Assembly (NCBI RefSeq): GCF_018139565.1
Contig: NZ_JAGSPK010000007.1
Span: 62,001 to 126,000 of the forward strand
Source: Cognatundibacterium rivi
GTDB taxonomy: Bacteria; Pseudomonadota; Gammaproteobacteria; Burkholderiales; Burkholderiaceae_D
Direction of reading: 5' to 3'
Length of the DNA stretch: 64,000 nt
Positions 18,657-26,858 of the stretch are shown one piece after another. How positions within the stretch are numbered: position 1 is the first letter of the stretch; each line of letters begins with the position of its first letter. Both the position numbers and the translations under genes were made by a program. The notes below the pieces were generated by a model, which did not search any database, was not told where the DNA came from, and saw only the letters and a list, made by a program, of their open reading frames with translations.

Positions 18657-19076
18657 ATGACGCGTATCGATTTTCACAGTAATGTCGCTGACAAGCTTCA
18701 TTACGCCTGCCGACTGATACGCAAGGCCCGCGCAGCCAACAGCAAAGTCGTGGTCTATCATCACGATCTGGCTGTTCTGCGCCACCTGGATGAAGCACTG
18801 TGGACCATCAGCGAAGCCGATTTTTTGCCGCATGTGATGGCCGACGATGCACTGGCATCAATGACGCCGATTATTCTCAGCAATACGCGTCTGGATCAAA
18901 GCCCGCATTTTGAATTGCTGGTCAATCTGAGTGCCACGGTACCAGATCATTTCTCCCTGTTTAGCCGCATGATAGAAATCGTCTCAGGCGAGCAGCAAGA
19001 CACGCTGGCAGCGCGCGAACGCTATCGCTACTATCAACAACAAGGCCACACTCTCAGCCATAACGTCGCTAAATAA
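18657..19076 (+). CDS. holC: DNA polymerase III chi subunit
   Basis: Chi links the clamp loader (through psi) to single-stranded DNA-binding protein. The 139-residue chain shows the family pattern: RIDFHSNVADKLHYACRLIRKA at the start, VVVYHHDLAVLRHLDEALWTISEADFLPH, and NTRLDQSPHFELLVNLS. Start ATG 18657 lies directly after the previous stop; an in-frame ATG at 18639 is possible. In many proteobacteria holC follows pepA; here it follows an exported redox protein and is followed after one base by a small unknown gene. Confidence 0.93.
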   Translation: MTRIDFHSNVADKLHYACRLIRKARAANSKVVVYHHDLAVLRHLDEALWTISEADFLPHVMADDALASMTPIILSNTRLDQSPHFELLVNLSATVPDHFSLFSRMIEIVSGEQQDTLAARERYRYYQQQGHTLSHNVAK

Positions 19077-19077
19077 T

Positions 19078-19512
19078 ATGAATACCTCGATTGATGCCAG
19101 CATCCCCGTTCTCACTGAAATTATTCTCCCGGTTGCTGAAACTGTGAATGAGGCTCATGCCGGGGCTGGAACGGTCACAACTGCAACAACATCCTCATCG
19201 CCATTACCAAGCCCGCTGCCCGCCACCGCAGCCGCTGTTGCCCAGGCGGATGCCGACACAACAAATGTCAGCGTTCCGGAAGAGCAATGGCAAACACTGG
19301 AGCAAAGTTTAAAAGAAGACGTACTGAAGCACGTTCTGGCGCGCGTCGATTTTGTTCTCGAGCATAGAGTCAGGGACAATCTTGCCGATGTATTGCAGAC
19401 AGCGGTTGAGGGCTTGGCAAAAGAGATTCGCGCCGGTTTGAAAAACTCACTGGAAGAACTGGTCACCAGAGCAGTCACTCAGGAAATCAACAAGGTAAAG
19501 AATTCAAAATAG
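19078..19512 (+). CDS. Conserved small protein of unknown function downstream of holC
   Basis: 144 residues. The first 75 are low-complexity Ala/Thr/Ser/Pro. The second half is a predicted helical region (EEQWQTLEQSLKEDVLKHVL, VDFVLEHRVRDNLADVLQTA, LAKEIRAGLKNSLEELVTRAVTQEI) that could form a coiled coil or amphipathic helical hairpin. No signal peptide or membrane helix. ATG 19078 is one base after the holC stop, so translation is coupled. Burkholderiales often carry a small protein like this after holC (possibly the DUF2486 group), but I cannot confirm the family. Confidence 0.7.
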   Translation: MNTSIDASIPVLTEIILPVAETVNEAHAGAGTVTTATTSSSPLPSPLPATAAAVAQADADTTNVSVPEEQWQTLEQSLKEDVLKHVLARVDFVLEHRVRDNLADVLQTAVEGLAKEIRAGLKNSLEELVTRAVTQEINKVKNSK

Positions 19513-20212
19513 TTTTTTATCTCAATGCTGCAACACCTCGTTAAGTTCTTTCTGGCGAGTTTTCTGTGGTCAGACGACAGCATTCGGCGTGCCACCTTAG
19601 CTATCCTGCCAGCAACAAATCCTATGCCAACGCATTCGGATGAAGCGCACAGTCGATCACAATGACGTGGTGCGTCGCACAAAATTAACCTCTCGCTGAT
19701 GTAAAAAACCACCAGAATTAAAAAAATATTGTCGCTATCCAATAAAATTTCAAAGCATTTTTCAATCGTATTTTCTTGAGGCCGCACCAACTTTGTGCGC
19801 CTCGCCCTAAGTTATCCCTCCCCGTGCCTTGACCCGTCTGCATTTATTCCCGGTCAGAAAACATTCCCACTCTGACATCGGCACTATCGCAGCAAACCCC
19901 ATCAACATGGGAAGGCTACGACATTAGATTTTGATGCACTGCAAAGAAGAGTTCACGAGATGGGCAGCGGTTGCTTATCAAGGCTTCAACATTAATAATC
20001 AGCGCTGACTTTCTATGAGTTAAAAGCTGGCAATCCCGGTTAAAAAAATGCCCGATTTTGGCGCATGGAAAAATCATTCGGATAAAAAAAAATCATGCTA
20101 AAGAGCTTTCCGAAATTTTTTTTCTGTTGTACCTTTTGTATATTCAGTTTCCTGAATAGGTTGGCATTACAGTTTTGTAGCCCTACTTTTTAATCCTCAA
20201 GGGAGTATGTTC
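19513..20212. other. 700-bp intergenic region upstream of the amino acid binding protein
   Basis: No supported gene on either strand. It contains a GCAC-N7-GTGC dyad at 19784-19798, an AT-rich stretch near 20080-20140 and an 18-bp palindrome at 20141-20158 close to the next gene. It is long for a leader; an unrecognised RNA cannot be excluded. Confidence 0.5.
20141..20158. promoter_or_regulatory. Palindromic operator candidate upstream of the binding-protein gene
   Basis: TATTCAG (20141-20147) and CTGAATA (20152-20158) form a perfect 7-bp dyad with a 4-bp centre, ending 54 bp before the start codon, a position suited to a repressor or activator site. Confidence 0.45.
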
Positions 20213-21358
20213 ATGTCGTTAAAAACTAAAATGATTCCACTGGCTGGCGCGATCGCTTTCGCATTTGCTGGTTCTGCGGCAGCTCAGGAAGTCGTTATTA
20301 AAATTGGTCACGTCGGCCCTGTTTCCGGCGCTATTGCCCACTTAGGTAAAGACAACGAAAACGGCGCCAAAATGGCGATCGAAGAGTTGAATGCAAAAGG
20401 CGTGATGATAGGCGGCAAAAAAGCAAAATTCGAATTGCTGGCTGAAGATGACGGCGGCGATCCTAAACAAGGCACGACTGTTGCACAAAAACTGGTTGAT
20501 GCAAAAGTCAACGGCGTTATCGGCCATCTGAATTCAGGAACAACAATCCCAGCATCCAAAATCTACAACGATGCAGGTATTCCACAAATTTCCCCATCTG
20601 CAACAGCAGTTCCATACACTAACCAAGGCTTCAAAGGTGCATTCCGCGTTGTGGCTAACGATGGTCAGTTAGGTGGTACTTTGGGTCGTTATGCTGTACA
20701 GATCAGCAAAGCGAAAAAAATTGCAGTGATTGACGATAAAACAGCCTACGGTGAAGGCGTAGCAAAAGAATTCGTCAAAGGTGCTAAAGGTAAAGGCGCA
20801 GAAATCCTCGTTCAGGAACATACAACGGATAAATCGAATGATTTCGCCGCCATTCTGACTACGATCAAAGCGAAAAAACCTGATCTGATTTTCTTCGGTG
20901 GTATGGATGCGGTTGCCGGTCCTATGCTGCGTCAGATGAAAGCATTGGGCGTGAATGCGAAATTCATGGGCGGCGACGGTATCTGTACAGCCGATCTGGT
21001 TAAACTCGCTGGTGATGCTATCGGCGAAGGCCAGGTAGTTTGTGCTGAGGCTGGTGGTGTTCTCGACGCGCAAAAAGTAGCGAACGACAACTGGAAAGCA
21101 GCATACAAGAAAAAATTCGGCGTCGATGTTCAGATCTATGCACCGTATGTTTACGATGCTGTCATGACGATGGTCGAAGCCATGAAACAGGCTAACTCAG
21201 CAGAACCGGCAAAATACCTGCCAGTGCTGAAGAAAATCAAATACAAAGGCGTTACAGGCGATATCGCATTTGATGATAAAGGCGATATCAAAGACGGCAC
21301 ACTGACTTTGTACACATACAAAGGCGGCAAACGTGATCTGTTGGCTGTGACGAAATAA
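20213..21358 (+). CDS. Branched-chain amino acid ABC transporter substrate-binding protein
   Basis: A 381-residue periplasmic binding protein of the LivJ/LivK type, with a signal peptide (LAGAIAFAFAGSAAAQ) and the family pattern IKIGHVGPVSGAIAHLGKDNENGAKMAIEELNAKG, the SGTTIPASKIYNDAGIPQISPSAT binding region and YAPYVYDAVMTMVEAM. Start ATG 20213 is preferred over ATG 20207 because GGGAG is then at normal distance. It stands alone: no liv permease or ATPase genes are adjacent, and a strong terminator follows. Ligand is probably Leu/Ile/Val, but this class also binds other amino acids and amides. Confidence 0.93.
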   Translation: MSLKTKMIPLAGAIAFAFAGSAAAQEVVIKIGHVGPVSGAIAHLGKDNENGAKMAIEELNAKGVMIGGKKAKFELLAEDDGGDPKQGTTVAQKLVDAKVNGVIGHLNSGTTIPASKIYNDAGIPQISPSATAVPYTNQGFKGAFRVVANDGQLGGTLGRYAVQISKAKKIAVIDDKTAYGEGVAKEFVKGAKGKGAEILVQEHTTDKSNDFAAILTTIKAKKPDLIFFGGMDAVAGPMLRQMKALGVNAKFMGGDGICTADLVKLAGDAIGEGQVVCAEAGGVLDAQKVANDNWKAAYKKKFGVDVQIYAPYVYDAVMTMVEAMKQANSAEPAKYLPVLKKIKYKGVTGDIAFDDKGDIKDGTLTLYTYKGGKRDLLAVTK

Positions 21359-21378
21359 TCAGCGTCAATTCAGACAAA

Positions 21379-21412
21379 AAAAGCCCGGTTCAAATGAACC
21401 GGGCTTTTTTTA
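21379..21412. terminator. Bidirectional intrinsic terminator after the binding-protein gene
   Basis: Perfect 10-bp stem AGCCCGGTTC (21382-21391) and GAACCGGGCT (21396-21405), loop AAAT, with A-tract before and T-tract after. Serves the plus-strand binding protein and the convergent cytochrome gene. Confidence 0.92.
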
Positions 21413-21449
21413 TTCATGCTGATCTGCATTTTTCAGCAGTCTGTCTTGC

Positions 21450-21758
21450 TTATTTCAATGCAAGAATCCACTTAACCAAAGTTTTAGCTTCTGCTTCTGT
21501 CACTTGTGGATTCGCTGGCATAGGGATCGCGCCCCAAGTACCGCTACCACCTTTGATGACTTTCTGTATCAGCTTGGCTTCTGCAGTTTTATCGCCCGCA
21601 TATTTTTTTGCTACTTCTTTGTAGCCAGGACCGACGACTTTATTATCAACAGCGTGGCATGCCAGACAATTTTTCGCTTTTGCCAGATCGGCATTCGCCA
21701 GCACCGAGCCAGATGCCAATACTGCCAGAGCAGCACCTACGATTAAGGAATATTTCAT
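21450..21758 (-). CDS. Small periplasmic class I cytochrome c
   Basis: A 102-residue monohaem cytochrome. The signal peptide (MKYSLIVGAALAVLASGSVLANA) is followed by the haem-binding CLACH at residues 31-35; Met80 in AIPMPANPQV is the likely sixth ligand. This resembles cytochrome c551/c552, small electron carriers to terminal oxidases or nitrite reductase. It is monocistronic, converges with the amino acid binding protein and shares its terminator. The specific redox partner cannot be told from sequence. Confidence 0.9.
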   Translation of the reverse strand: MKYSLIVGAALAVLASGSVLANADLAKAKNCLACHAVDNKVVGPGYKEVAKKYAGDKTAEAKLIQKVIKGGSGTWGAIPMPANPQVTEAEAKTLVKWILALK

Positions 21759-21883
21759 TGTTCTCTCCAGGTTAAAAATGCCGTTTCATTTTAACGCTTT
21801 TCAGCGATTTGAACACGACTGAAAACATGCCGGTTGACCTGCCGCCTAATACGTTCTAATCTCCTGACAAAAGGAAACTAATT

Positions 21884-22117
21884 ATGCTACTGATCATCCC
21901 GCTGTTATTGTTGCTGGTCTTAAAACTTGCCGAAGTGTCGGTATTTGCTACCATGTCGTGGTGGTGGATAATTGGCGGCGCCATATTTGCCTTTTTCTGG
22001 TTTGAATTTTTCGAACGCATGCTGGGTCTGGATAAACGCAAAGATGATGTGCACTTCGAAAAAATGAAGGCAGAACGCCTGAAACGGACGTTTGATAAAA
22101 AAGTTGGCCGTCGTTAA
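21884..22117 (+). CDS. Small Trp-rich membrane protein (TIGR04438-like)
   Basis: 77 residues: two hydrophobic stretches (IIPLLLLLVLKLAEVSVF and WWWIIGGAIFAFFWF) followed by a basic C-terminal tail (KRKDDVHFEKMKAERLKRTF). The SWWW cluster and length match a small Trp-rich protein family found mainly in Burkholderiales and of unknown function. AAAGGAAA precedes the ATG. A terminator follows directly. Confidence 0.8.
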   Translation: MLLIIPLLLLLVLKLAEVSVFATMSWWWIIGGAIFAFFWFEFFERMLGLDKRKDDVHFEKMKAERLKRTFDKKVGRR

Positions 22118-22141
22118 TCCCACCCGACCTGAACAATACAC

Positions 22142-22168
22142 AAAGCCGACATTTGGTCGGCTTTTTTT
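22142..22168 (+). terminator. Intrinsic terminator after the Trp-rich protein gene
   Basis: Stem AAAGCCGAC (22142-22150) with GTCGGCTTT (22156-22164), 5-nt loop, then a T-run. It lies about 30 bp before the LysR start codon, so that gene needs its own promoter. Confidence 0.88.
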
Positions 22169-22197
22169 ACGGACAAGAAAGCCGGTCATCTTCACGC

Positions 22198-23109
22198 ATG
22201 AGCAATTCTGATCTGCGCCATCTGGAATTACGCCAGCTTCGCTATTTCATCGCGGTTGCGGAAGAAATGCATTTTGGCAAAGCCGCACTACGTCTGAATA
22301 TGACGCAACCGCCGCTATCGCAGGCGATTCAATCTCTCGAAAACTTGCTGGGCACGCCGCTGTTTATCCGCACCACCCGCCATACCGCACTGACGCCCGC
22401 CGGGATGGCTTTGCTACCAGAAGCCAGACGGCTGCTGGAGCAGGCCAATAGTCTGCGCCAGTTGGCGCAACAAGCCGCCGCAGGTGCGCGCGGTCATTTA
22501 TCACTCGCTTTTGTCTCTGTCGCCGATTACAGCATACTGCCGCCGACGTTGCGGGCGTTCCGGCACAGTCATCCCGACGTCAGCATAGAGTTGCGTGAAG
22601 CCACGACCGACATCCAACTTGATGCGCTGGAAAAAAGTGAAATTGACGCGGGCTTCATGATCCCGCCTTTGCCGGAAAAACTGCAGCAGTTGTTGTGCTA
22701 CCAGAAAATTCTGACCGAACCACTGATGCTGGCAGCGCCTGAGCACTTACTACCGCGTCACCGCTCGCTCAAAATGGAAGACTGTCCGGATCTGCCACTC
22801 ATCTTATTCCCCCGCAAAATCGCACCTTCATTGCACGATGCGATACTCGGTCATTTCCACGCGGTGGGGAAAACGCCAGTCATAGGCCAGGAGGCAATAC
22901 AGATGCAAACCATCGTCGGACTGGTGTCGGCTGGCATGGGTATCGCACTTGTGCCACAATCCGTTTCGAACTTGCAGCGCCCCGGCGTGGTCTATCATCC
23001 GATTGAAGATGCCGCACCTGCAGTCGAGATCGGTATCGTCTGGCGTAAAGATAATCCGTCAGCGGTACTCGCCTCCTTTTTACAGCTTTTACACACAACC
23101 ACATGCTGA
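22198..23109 (+). CDS. LysR family transcriptional regulator
   Basis: 303 residues. N-terminal winged HTH: ELRQLRYFIAVAEEMHFGKAALRLNMTQPPLSQAIQ, then the linker helix and a periplasmic-binding-fold effector domain (about 95-300). The AEEMHFGKAA pattern is common in regulators of the CatR/BenM-like group that control aromatic degradation, but no such genes are adjacent. Start ATG 22198 places the HTH at the usual distance. The 3' end overlaps lgt by 7 bp, an unexpected partner for a regulator; the target is unknown. Confidence 0.9.
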   Translation: MSNSDLRHLELRQLRYFIAVAEEMHFGKAALRLNMTQPPLSQAIQSLENLLGTPLFIRTTRHTALTPAGMALLPEARRLLEQANSLRQLAQQAAAGARGHLSLAFVSVADYSILPPTLRAFRHSHPDVSIELREATTDIQLDALEKSEIDAGFMIPPLPEKLQQLLCYQKILTEPLMLAAPEHLLPRHRSLKMEDCPDLPLILFPRKIAPSLHDAILGHFHAVGKTPVIGQEAIQMQTIVGLVSAGMGIALVPQSVSNLQRPGVVYHPIEDAAPAVEIGIVWRKDNPSAVLASFLQLLHTTTC

Positions 23110-23900
23110 TTCATCCTAATCCTGATCCCGTCGCTTTTGCCATTGGCCCTCTTTCCGTGCATTGGTATGGCCTGATGTATATGGTCGCCTTTGCCCAGTT
23201 TATTATGCTGGGCCGTTATCGCCTCAGATTGCCGCACGTCGCGGCCAAAGGCTGGACCCGCGAACATATCGACGACATGCTTTTTTACGGCGTACTCGGC
23301 GTCATCCTCGGTGGACGTATCGGCGAAGTGCTTTTTTACGGCCTGCCCTACTACCTCGACAATCCATTAGAAGTTTTCAAAGTCTGGAAAGGCGGCATGT
23401 CTTTTCATGGCGGTTTTCTTGGCGTGCTGATTGCGATGTCCTTGTGGGCACGCAAAGCAAAAATGCATCTGGCAGATGTTTATGATTTCATCGCACCGCT
23501 CGTGCCGCTTGGTTATGCGGCTGGCCGCATCGGCAACTTCATCAATCACGAATTGCCGGGGCGCGTTGCCTCTGCCGATTTACCCTGGGCGATGATCTGG
23601 CCCGGTGTCGATCATCCTGTCCATCCCTCGCCGCTGTATCAGGCGCTCGTCGACGGTGTTTTACTGTTCATTATTTTGTGGATCTTCGCCAGTAAAGCAC
23701 GACCACGGCTGGCGGTCGGGTCTTTGTTTGTGATCCTGTACGGTTGCGCCCGCTTTTGCACAGAATACTTCCGCACACCGGATTACGAAGTCAGTTTTGC
23801 CGGACTCACGATCTCTGCCGGACAGATGCTTTCGCTGCCGATGATCGTGGTCGGCGCGCTGCTGCTGTTCTGGTCTTACCGCCAGAAAAAATCCTCGTAA
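23103..23900 (+). CDS. lgt: Prolipoprotein diacylglyceryl transferase
   Basis: Inner-membrane enzyme that attaches diacylglycerol from phosphatidylglycerol to the lipobox cysteine, the first step of lipoprotein maturation. 265 residues, about seven membrane segments. Signature GRIGNFINHELPGR and the HGGFLG motif with the essential His are present, plus an N-terminal IGPLSVHWYGLMY. ATG 23103 overlaps the end of the LysR gene. Copy C of the dispersed repeat lies directly downstream. Confidence 0.96.
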   Translation: MLIHPNPDPVAFAIGPLSVHWYGLMYMVAFAQFIMLGRYRLRLPHVAAKGWTREHIDDMLFYGVLGVILGGRIGEVLFYGLPYYLDNPLEVFKVWKGGMSFHGGFLGVLIAMSLWARKAKMHLADVYDFIAPLVPLGYAAGRIGNFINHELPGRVASADLPWAMIWPGVDHPVHPSPLYQALVDGVLLFIILWIFASKARPRLAVGSLFVILYGCARFCTEYFRTPDYEVSFAGLTISAGQMLSLPMIVVGALLLFWSYRQKKSS

Positions 23901-23913
23901 TTGCTGTATTTTT

Positions 23914-23988
23914 GGGGAGTATATGTAAAAAACACCTTGATCCCCTCGTAAATAAAGGAGGTTTAAATATACTCCCCCCATTATATTT
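23914..23988 (+). repeat. Dispersed hairpin element, copy C
   Basis: GGGGAGTATAT (23914-23924) and ATATACTCCCC (23967-23977) are perfect inverted arms. The core AAAAAACACCTTGAT and AAAGGAGGTTTAAA closely matches copy A. A terminal dyad AAATATA (23965-23971) and TATATTT (23982-23988) corresponds to the palindromic end of copy B. Confidence 0.75.
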
Positions 23989-24081
23989 CATGCTTTTATC
24001 GCCTTAAATCGCCTCCTGAAGATCGTATCAACAATGCGTATTCAGACTAAAACCGGCGTCACCGACTGCATTATCCGGATA

Positions 24082-24133
24082 AAAAAAGCGGCTGATTATT
24101 TCGTATCCTGACGAACTAATCCGCCGCTTTTTT
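24082..24133. terminator. Long hairpin terminator downstream of lgt
   Basis: 17-nt arms at 24082-24098 and 24117-24133 (one mismatch) include AAAAAAGCGGC and GCCGCTTTTTT, so both strands end in a T-run. It ends the lgt transcript upstream of the M13 peptidase gene. Confidence 0.8.
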
Positions 24134-24247
24134 GTCTCAATCAACCTGACTGTTTTCTTCACCTGGCATTCGTTTTCAATGCCGGTGACTGAATGACATT
24201 TCATGAATGCTATTTCAATCGATTTTAAAAATTAAAGGGACCATCAC

Positions 24248-26335
24248 ATGCAACGCACCCTGCTCTCGCTTGCCGTCCTGGCAGCCATTTCTGCCGGCAG
24301 CACCGGCGCCGCTTTTGCCCAGACGACACCAGCCCACACAACCGCAGCAGCATCGACAACGATAGCGACTGCCGCCCGCATTTCAGGCATCGACCTGCAA
24401 TGGATAGATACCAGCGTGCGGCCACAAGATGATTTCTTTAAATTCATGTCAGGCAAATGGCTGGCGAATGCAGAAATTCCGGCAGACCGCGCCCGCTTTG
24501 GTTCTTTCGATCAGTTGCGCGACTTATCCGAACAACGTTCGTATGACATCATCAAAGCATTAGCCGCAGACAGCAAATTGAAAGCGGGCAGCAACGAGAA
24601 AAAAATCGCCGATCTCTACAATAGCTTCATGGACGAAGCACAGGCTGAGAAACTTGATATTGCGCCGCTCAAAGCGACATTCAACCGCATTGACCGTTTC
24701 ACCAAAAAAGAAGATTTGCCAGCACTGATTTCTAATCTCGCCAAACTCGGTGTTTCGCTGCCGGTGCAATCCGGTATCGGCCAGGATGCGCGCGATTCCA
24801 GCAAATACGCGGTGTATGTCAGCCAGGGTGGACTGGGTCTGCCAGACCGTGATTACTACCTGAAAGACGATGATGCCAAGCTCAAAGGTTTCCGCGACGC
24901 TTACGTTAAACACGTAGAAAAAATGCTGGAAATGAGCGGTCAGAAAGATGCCGAAAAAGCGGCTGCCAGCATCCTTGCACTGGAAACAGAAATCGCGAAA
25001 ATCCAATGGACCAAAGTCGAAAACCGTAACCCGGTAAAGACCTACAACAAAATTGAAAAAGCAAAATTGGCAGAGCTACTGCCAGGCTTCGACTGGACCG
25101 CCTATTTCGCTGGCACCGGTGTCGGCAACCGCGTGGATTACGTGATTGTCCGTCAACCGGGCTTCCTCAATGGCATGGCCAAAATCATCCATGAAACGCC
25201 AGTCTCTGTGTGGCAAGCCTATTACAAATGGAAAGTGCTGGATGCGTATGCCAGCCTGTTATCGAAACGCTTTGTGGATGAAGATTTCAACTTCTCCAGC
25301 GTGACCTTACGCGGTATTCCGGCGAATCAGCCGCGTTGGAAACGTGGTGTCGCACGCGTGGAAGAAAGCATGTCTGAAGCACTGGGGAAACTGTATGTCG
25401 CCAAATATTTCCCGCCTGAGAATAAAGCGCGCATGGAAGAGCTGGTGAAAAATCTGACGCTCGCCTACAAACAAAGCATAGAAACGCTGGACTGGATGAG
25501 CCCTGAAACTAAAAAAGAGGCACTCACCAAGCTCGCGAAGTTCACCCCGAAGATCGGCTATCCGGATGTGTGGCGTGATTACAGCAAACTGGTCATCAAA
25601 AAAGATGATCTGGTCGGTAACGTGATGCGTGGCCGTGAACATGAATACTTACGCCAATTATCCAAATTAGGTCAGCCTGTCAGCCGTAAAGAATGGGGCA
25701 TGAGTCCGCAGACTGTAAATGCGTATTACAACTCCCGTCAAAATGAAATCGTCTTCCCGGCCGCGATTCTGCAGCCGCCATTCTTCAATCCTGCAGCAGA
25801 TGACGCCGTAAATTACGGTGGTATCGGCGCGGTGATCGGCCATGAAATCAGCCACGGCTTTGATGATTCCGGCAGCCAGTCTGATGGTGATGGCAATCTG
25901 CGTGACTGGTGGACCAAAGAAGACAAAGCGAATTTCGGCAAACTGACTGCAGCGATGATCGCGCAATACAACGCCTACAGCCCGCTGCCAGGTTATAACG
26001 TCAACGGTGCCCTGACACTGGGTGAAAACATTGCCGATAATTCTGGTTTATCGATCGCGTATAAAGCGTATCAGATCTCACTCGGCGGCAAACCCGCGCC
26101 AGTGATTGACGGTTACACCGGCGATCAGCGTCTGTTCATGGGTTGGACACAAGTCTGGCGTGGTAAGGCACGAGATGCCGAAGCGATTCGTTTGATTAAC
26201 ACCGATCCACACTCGCCAGCGGCGGTACGCGGCAATGCGCCACTGACCAACCTGCCAGCGTTCTACTCTGCGTTTGGTGTCAAAGAAGGCGACAAAATGT
26301 ACACCGCACCAGAGAAACGCATCACGATCTGGTAA
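24248..26335 (+). CDS. Exported M13 family (neprilysin/PepO-like) zinc metallopeptidase
   Basis: A 695-residue secreted or periplasmic endopeptidase acting on small peptides. Signal peptide (LAVLAAISAGSTGAAFAQ), then the N-terminal M13 domain starting at GIDLQWIDTSVRPQDDFFKFMSG. The catalytic domain has HEISH at 532-536 (VIGHEISHGFDDSG), the third zinc ligand in ENIAD at 593-597, and the NAYYN and substrate-binding motifs. AAAGGG precedes the ATG. Monocistronic between two terminators. Confidence 0.95.
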   Translation: MQRTLLSLAVLAAISAGSTGAAFAQTTPAHTTAAASTTIATAARISGIDLQWIDTSVRPQDDFFKFMSGKWLANAEIPADRARFGSFDQLRDLSEQRSYDIIKALAADSKLKAGSNEKKIADLYNSFMDEAQAEKLDIAPLKATFNRIDRFTKKEDLPALISNLAKLGVSLPVQSGIGQDARDSSKYAVYVSQGGLGLPDRDYYLKDDDAKLKGFRDAYVKHVEKMLEMSGQKDAEKAAASILALETEIAKIQWTKVENRNPVKTYNKIEKAKLAELLPGFDWTAYFAGTGVGNRVDYVIVRQPGFLNGMAKIIHETPVSVWQAYYKWKVLDAYASLLSKRFVDEDFNFSSVTLRGIPANQPRWKRGVARVEESMSEALGKLYVAKYFPPENKARMEELVKNLTLAYKQSIETLDWMSPETKKEALTKLAKFTPKIGYPDVWRDYSKLVIKKDDLVGNVMRGREHEYLRQLSKLGQPVSRKEWGMSPQTVNAYYNSRQNEIVFPAAILQPPFFNPAADDAVNYGGIGAVIGHEISHGFDDSGSQSDGDGNLRDWWTKEDKANFGKLTAAMIAQYNAYSPLPGYNVNGALTLGENIADNSGLSIAYKAYQISLGGKPAPVIDGYTGDQRLFMGWTQVWRGKARDAEAIRLINTDPHSPAAVRGNAPLTNLPAFYSAFGVKEGDKMYTAPEKRITIW

Positions 26336-26432
26336 CGGCGTCAGCAATGAACAGCATCAGCGATGTGCATGTTCATTCACAAATGCAGCAACAACTGATC
26401 TGAACAATCAGAACAATCTGAATAACCAGACT

Positions 26433-26469
26433 AAGCTCTCTTTCTTTAAAATGAAAGAGAGCTTTTTTT
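26433..26469 (+). terminator. Intrinsic terminator after the M13 peptidase gene
   Basis: Perfect 12-bp stem AAGCTCTCTTTC (26433-26444) and GAAAGAGAGCTT (26453-26464), 8-nt loop, followed by T-run. Confidence 0.92.
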
Positions 26470-26479
26470 AAATTCAGCC

Positions 26480-26509
26480 TTGACACAGATCTGCGTAAGG
26501 CGATACATT
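26480..26509 (+). promoter_or_regulatory. Sigma70-like promoter of a small ORF
   Basis: TTGACA (26480-26485) and TACATT (26504-26509) with an 18-bp spacer. Transcription would begin about 26516, which is the first base of an ATG, predicting a leaderless message. Confidence 0.5.
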
Positions 26510-26515
26510 AAACCC

Positions 26516-26644
26516 ATGCGTACATCCACTCATATCACTGCTGCGAAAACAACCGCCGGACACAGACCCGCTCTGCTGCTCGCGTTTTCCAGCTGGATGC
26601 TACTAACTCTGCTATCACTGGCATCTCTGCTACTACCTAAATAA
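26516..26644 (+). CDS. Possible 42-residue leader or membrane peptide
   Basis: ATG to TAA in 42 codons. The N-terminal half is polar and basic, the C-terminal half is a hydrophobic helix very rich in leucine, many of them CTA codons (including two CTA pairs). It could be a small single-pass membrane protein or a leucine-sensing leader peptide. No leucine biosynthesis gene follows within the window, so the attenuator idea is only an inference. It has a good promoter but no ribosome-binding site. Confidence 0.35.
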   Translation: MRTSTHITAAKTTAGHRPALLLAFSSWMLLTLLSLASLLLPK

Positions 26645-26744
26645 GCAAAGCAATTCTGCTAAAAATGTAGTCTCAATCAGGTTTCACCTCCGTTTTTATT
26701 TTCAGTTTTTTCGACTTCATTGAAGTCCTCCTTCAGGAATCCGC

Positions 26745-26858
26745 ATGTACATCAGCGCCCGATTCATCAGCCATTTTCTGCGTCGCACCGACGCCGGGCT
26801 GATGCTGTCCGTCGCTGTGCCAGCACTGCTATCCGTACTACGACTACCGATCGGTTAA
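26745..26858 (+). CDS. Possible 37-residue small ORF
   Basis: ATG 26745 follows CAGGAAT at suitable distance. The peptide is moderately hydrophobic (RTDAGLMLSVAVPALLSVL). A TGAAG/CTTCA hairpin just upstream would enclose a CCTCC sequence. Its end overlaps, in another frame, an open stretch running to 27117, so a frameshifted gene remnant is possible. No family recognised. Confidence 0.3.
   Translation: MYISARFISHFLRRTDAGLMLSVAVPALLSVLRLPIG

Larger units (their letters stand above)
23901..24247. other. Intergenic region between lgt and the M13 peptidase gene
   Basis: No gene. It holds copy C of the dispersed element (23914-23988), a long terminator hairpin (24082-24133) and the leader of the peptidase gene. 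Confidence 0.7.

Noticed and set aside
19784-19798. GCAC-N7-GTGC dyad resembling an NtrC site
   Set aside because: No sigma54 promoter (GG-N10-GC) at usable distance before the binding-protein gene; the nearest candidate has the wrong spacing. Kept only as part of the gap description.
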